From CAZSDU01 sp964605775 (GTDB lineage: Bacteria > Bacteroidota > Bacteroidia > Bacteroidales > FEN-979), in the NCBI GenBank assembly GCA_964605775.1, contig CAZSDU010000012.1, positions 1 to 64,000 of the forward strand: a stretch of DNA of 64,000 nt, written 5' to 3'. Position numbers and translations under genes: made by a program. Positions 63,127-64,000 of this stretch are shown here, one piece after another. Each line of letters starts with the position of its first letter. The first letter of the stretch is position 1. The notes below the pieces were generated by a model, which had not been told where the DNA came from, made no database searches, and was given only the letters and a program-made list of their open reading frames with translations.

Positions 63127-64000
63127 ATGAAAAAATGGCGAAAGCATCCGGTCATTTATGAGATCAATACCTGGGTCTGGCTGGAGGAACTTGGCCGTGT
63201 TCACGACATTTTCATCGACCTTTCCAATGTACCAGAGGAAACCTGGGATTCACTTGCCTCCATGAAAACCGATGCAGTATGGCTGATGGGAGTCTGGGAA
63301 CGTAGTCCCGCGGGAAGGCATATTTCCAACCTGCATGAAGGGAATATCACGGATTTTTTCCGGGCTTTGCCTGATTTTCAGCCTGAAGATAATGTCGGCT
63401 CTCCGTATTGCGTTAGGAATTATAAAGTTGATTCCCATCTGGGCGGAGATGCCGGTCTGGCCAAGGCAAGGGATCAGCTTGCCCGACGCGGGATCCGCCT
63501 GATTCTTGATTATGTTCCCAATCATCTGGCTCATGATCATCCCTGGGTGGATCTTCATCCTGAATGTTTTATTCAGGGCGGGATCGAAGAGATTGAAAAG
63601 GATGCAGTGACATTTACTCGTGTCGGAGAGCGGATATTTGCCTGCGGGAAAGATCCTTATTATCCTGCCTGGCAGGATGTTATACAGGTTAATGCATTTC
63701 ATCCTCAATTCAGGTCGATGGCGGCAAAAAGTGTGATAAGCATCGCTTCCCGCTGTGATGGAATCCGTTGCGATATGGCTATGCTGCTGATGAATGATAT
63801 CTTTGAAAAAACCTGGGGCCCCTATGCCGGTTCCCGTCCCCAGGAAGAATACTGGACTGGCCTGATCCGTGAAGTGAAAGTGTCCCACCCTGATTTCCTG
63901 TTTATGGCTGAAGCTTATTGGGATTTGGAATGGGAACTTCAGCAACAGGGATTTGACTATTGTTATGACAAGCGTTTATATGATCGCCTGGAAAACGGAA
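63127..64000 (+). CDS. Alpha-amylase-family glycosidase (GH13), 3'-truncated
   Basis: The first 291 residues of a GH13 enzyme, running off the window end. It starts MKKWRKHPVIYEINTWVWL without a signal peptide, so it is probably cytosolic. Catalytic regions: DYVPNH (128-133), GIRCDMAML with the nucleophile D216, and FMAEAYW with the acid/base E262. The segment VWLMGVWERSPAG and the long insert after it are found in the subgroup of small alpha-amylase-like enzymes of anaerobes that act on maltodextrin or alpha-glucan; the exact substrate cannot be read. Divergent from the five-kinase operon (78-base gap). Confidence 0.9.
   Translation, partial: MKKWRKHPVIYEINTWVWLEELGRVHDIFIDLSNVPEETWDSLASMKTDAVWLMGVWERSPAGRHISNLHEGNITDFFRALPDFQPEDNVGSPYCVRNYKVDSHLGGDAGLAKARDQLARRGIRLILDYVPNHLAHDHPWVDLHPECFIQGGIEEIEKDAVTFTRVGERIFACGKDPYYPAWQDVIQVNAFHPQFRSMAAKSVISIASRCDGIRCDMAMLLMNDIFEKTWGPYAGSRPQEEYWTGLIREVKVSHPDFLFMAEAYWDLEWELQQQGFDYCYDKRLYDRLENG

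Noticed and set aside
63250..63945. Long reading frame on the minus strand (about 230 codons)
   Set aside because: It is a shadow of the GH13 gene on the plus strand, which has clear catalytic motifs over the same bases and runs off the window.
1..64000. CRISPR arrays, insertion sequences, prophage or integrative elements
   Set aside because: No spaced direct repeats, transposase, integrase or phage structural genes were found; the only tandem repeat is the short heptamer at 23101.

Overview
The window is a chromosome segment of a Bacteroidota bacterium, most likely of a Bacteroidales/Marinilabiliales-type lineage. Several signs agree. TAnnTTTG promoter elements, typical of this phylum, lie in front of many genes. 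There are Bacteroidota families (DUF4293, DUF2279, NamZ/DUF1343, a GH3 plus beta-lactamase fusion, a LiaF-like/LytS/LytTR set), a Rho factor with a long disordered insert, and RBS-poor or TTG starts. The ADP-forming acyl-CoA synthetase and the oxygen-binding diiron protein suggest an anaerobe or microaerophile. I see no insertion sequence, prophage, integron or CRISPR array, and no gene-free stretch longer than about 200 bases.

Left part (1-22.1 kb): a truncated tRNA-Arg; a YfcE-like phosphodiesterase; rho; the peptidoglycan-recycling ligase mpl; an operon of assimilatory APS reductase, an oxygen-binding diiron protein and a soluble hybrid histidine kinase; a LolC/E-type permease; the muramidase NamZ; an aminotransferase; a fatty-acid-kinase FakA-FakB fusion; an ADP-forming acyl-CoA synthetase; a rhomboid protease; and a NagZ-like GH3 fused to a serine beta-lactamase domain.

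Middle part (22.2-48.4 kb): a split transketolase whose two halves are separated by a secreted VWA-domain gene; a K+/H+ transport operon (CPA2 antiporter, DedA, Kup); PnuC with a NadR-type kinase (nicotinamide riboside salvage); a small glycan locus (GT4, a formyltransferase/GINT1-like fusion, a flippase); parE; a seven-gene minus-strand operon dapF-GNAT-mltG-DUF2279-small membrane protein-nnr-HD hydrolase; an outer-membrane barrel; a LiaF-like/LytS/LytTR operon; and a 7TM sensor kinase.

Right part (48.4-64 kb): the most distinctive region. PpnP and a secreted protein are followed by a cobalamin-binding protein carrying the Wx9EH signature of B12 photoreceptors, directly upstream of a soluble histidine kinase. 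Facing these is an operon of five large sensor kinases (REC, PAS, GAF, PocR, CHASE4, HisKA and HATPase domains in different orders) without a single DNA-binding output domain. The window ends inside a GH13 alpha-amylase-family gene. With the kinases at 6.1, 44.7 and 46.6 kb, nine histidine kinases lie in 64 kb, and only one has an adjacent conventional response regulator.
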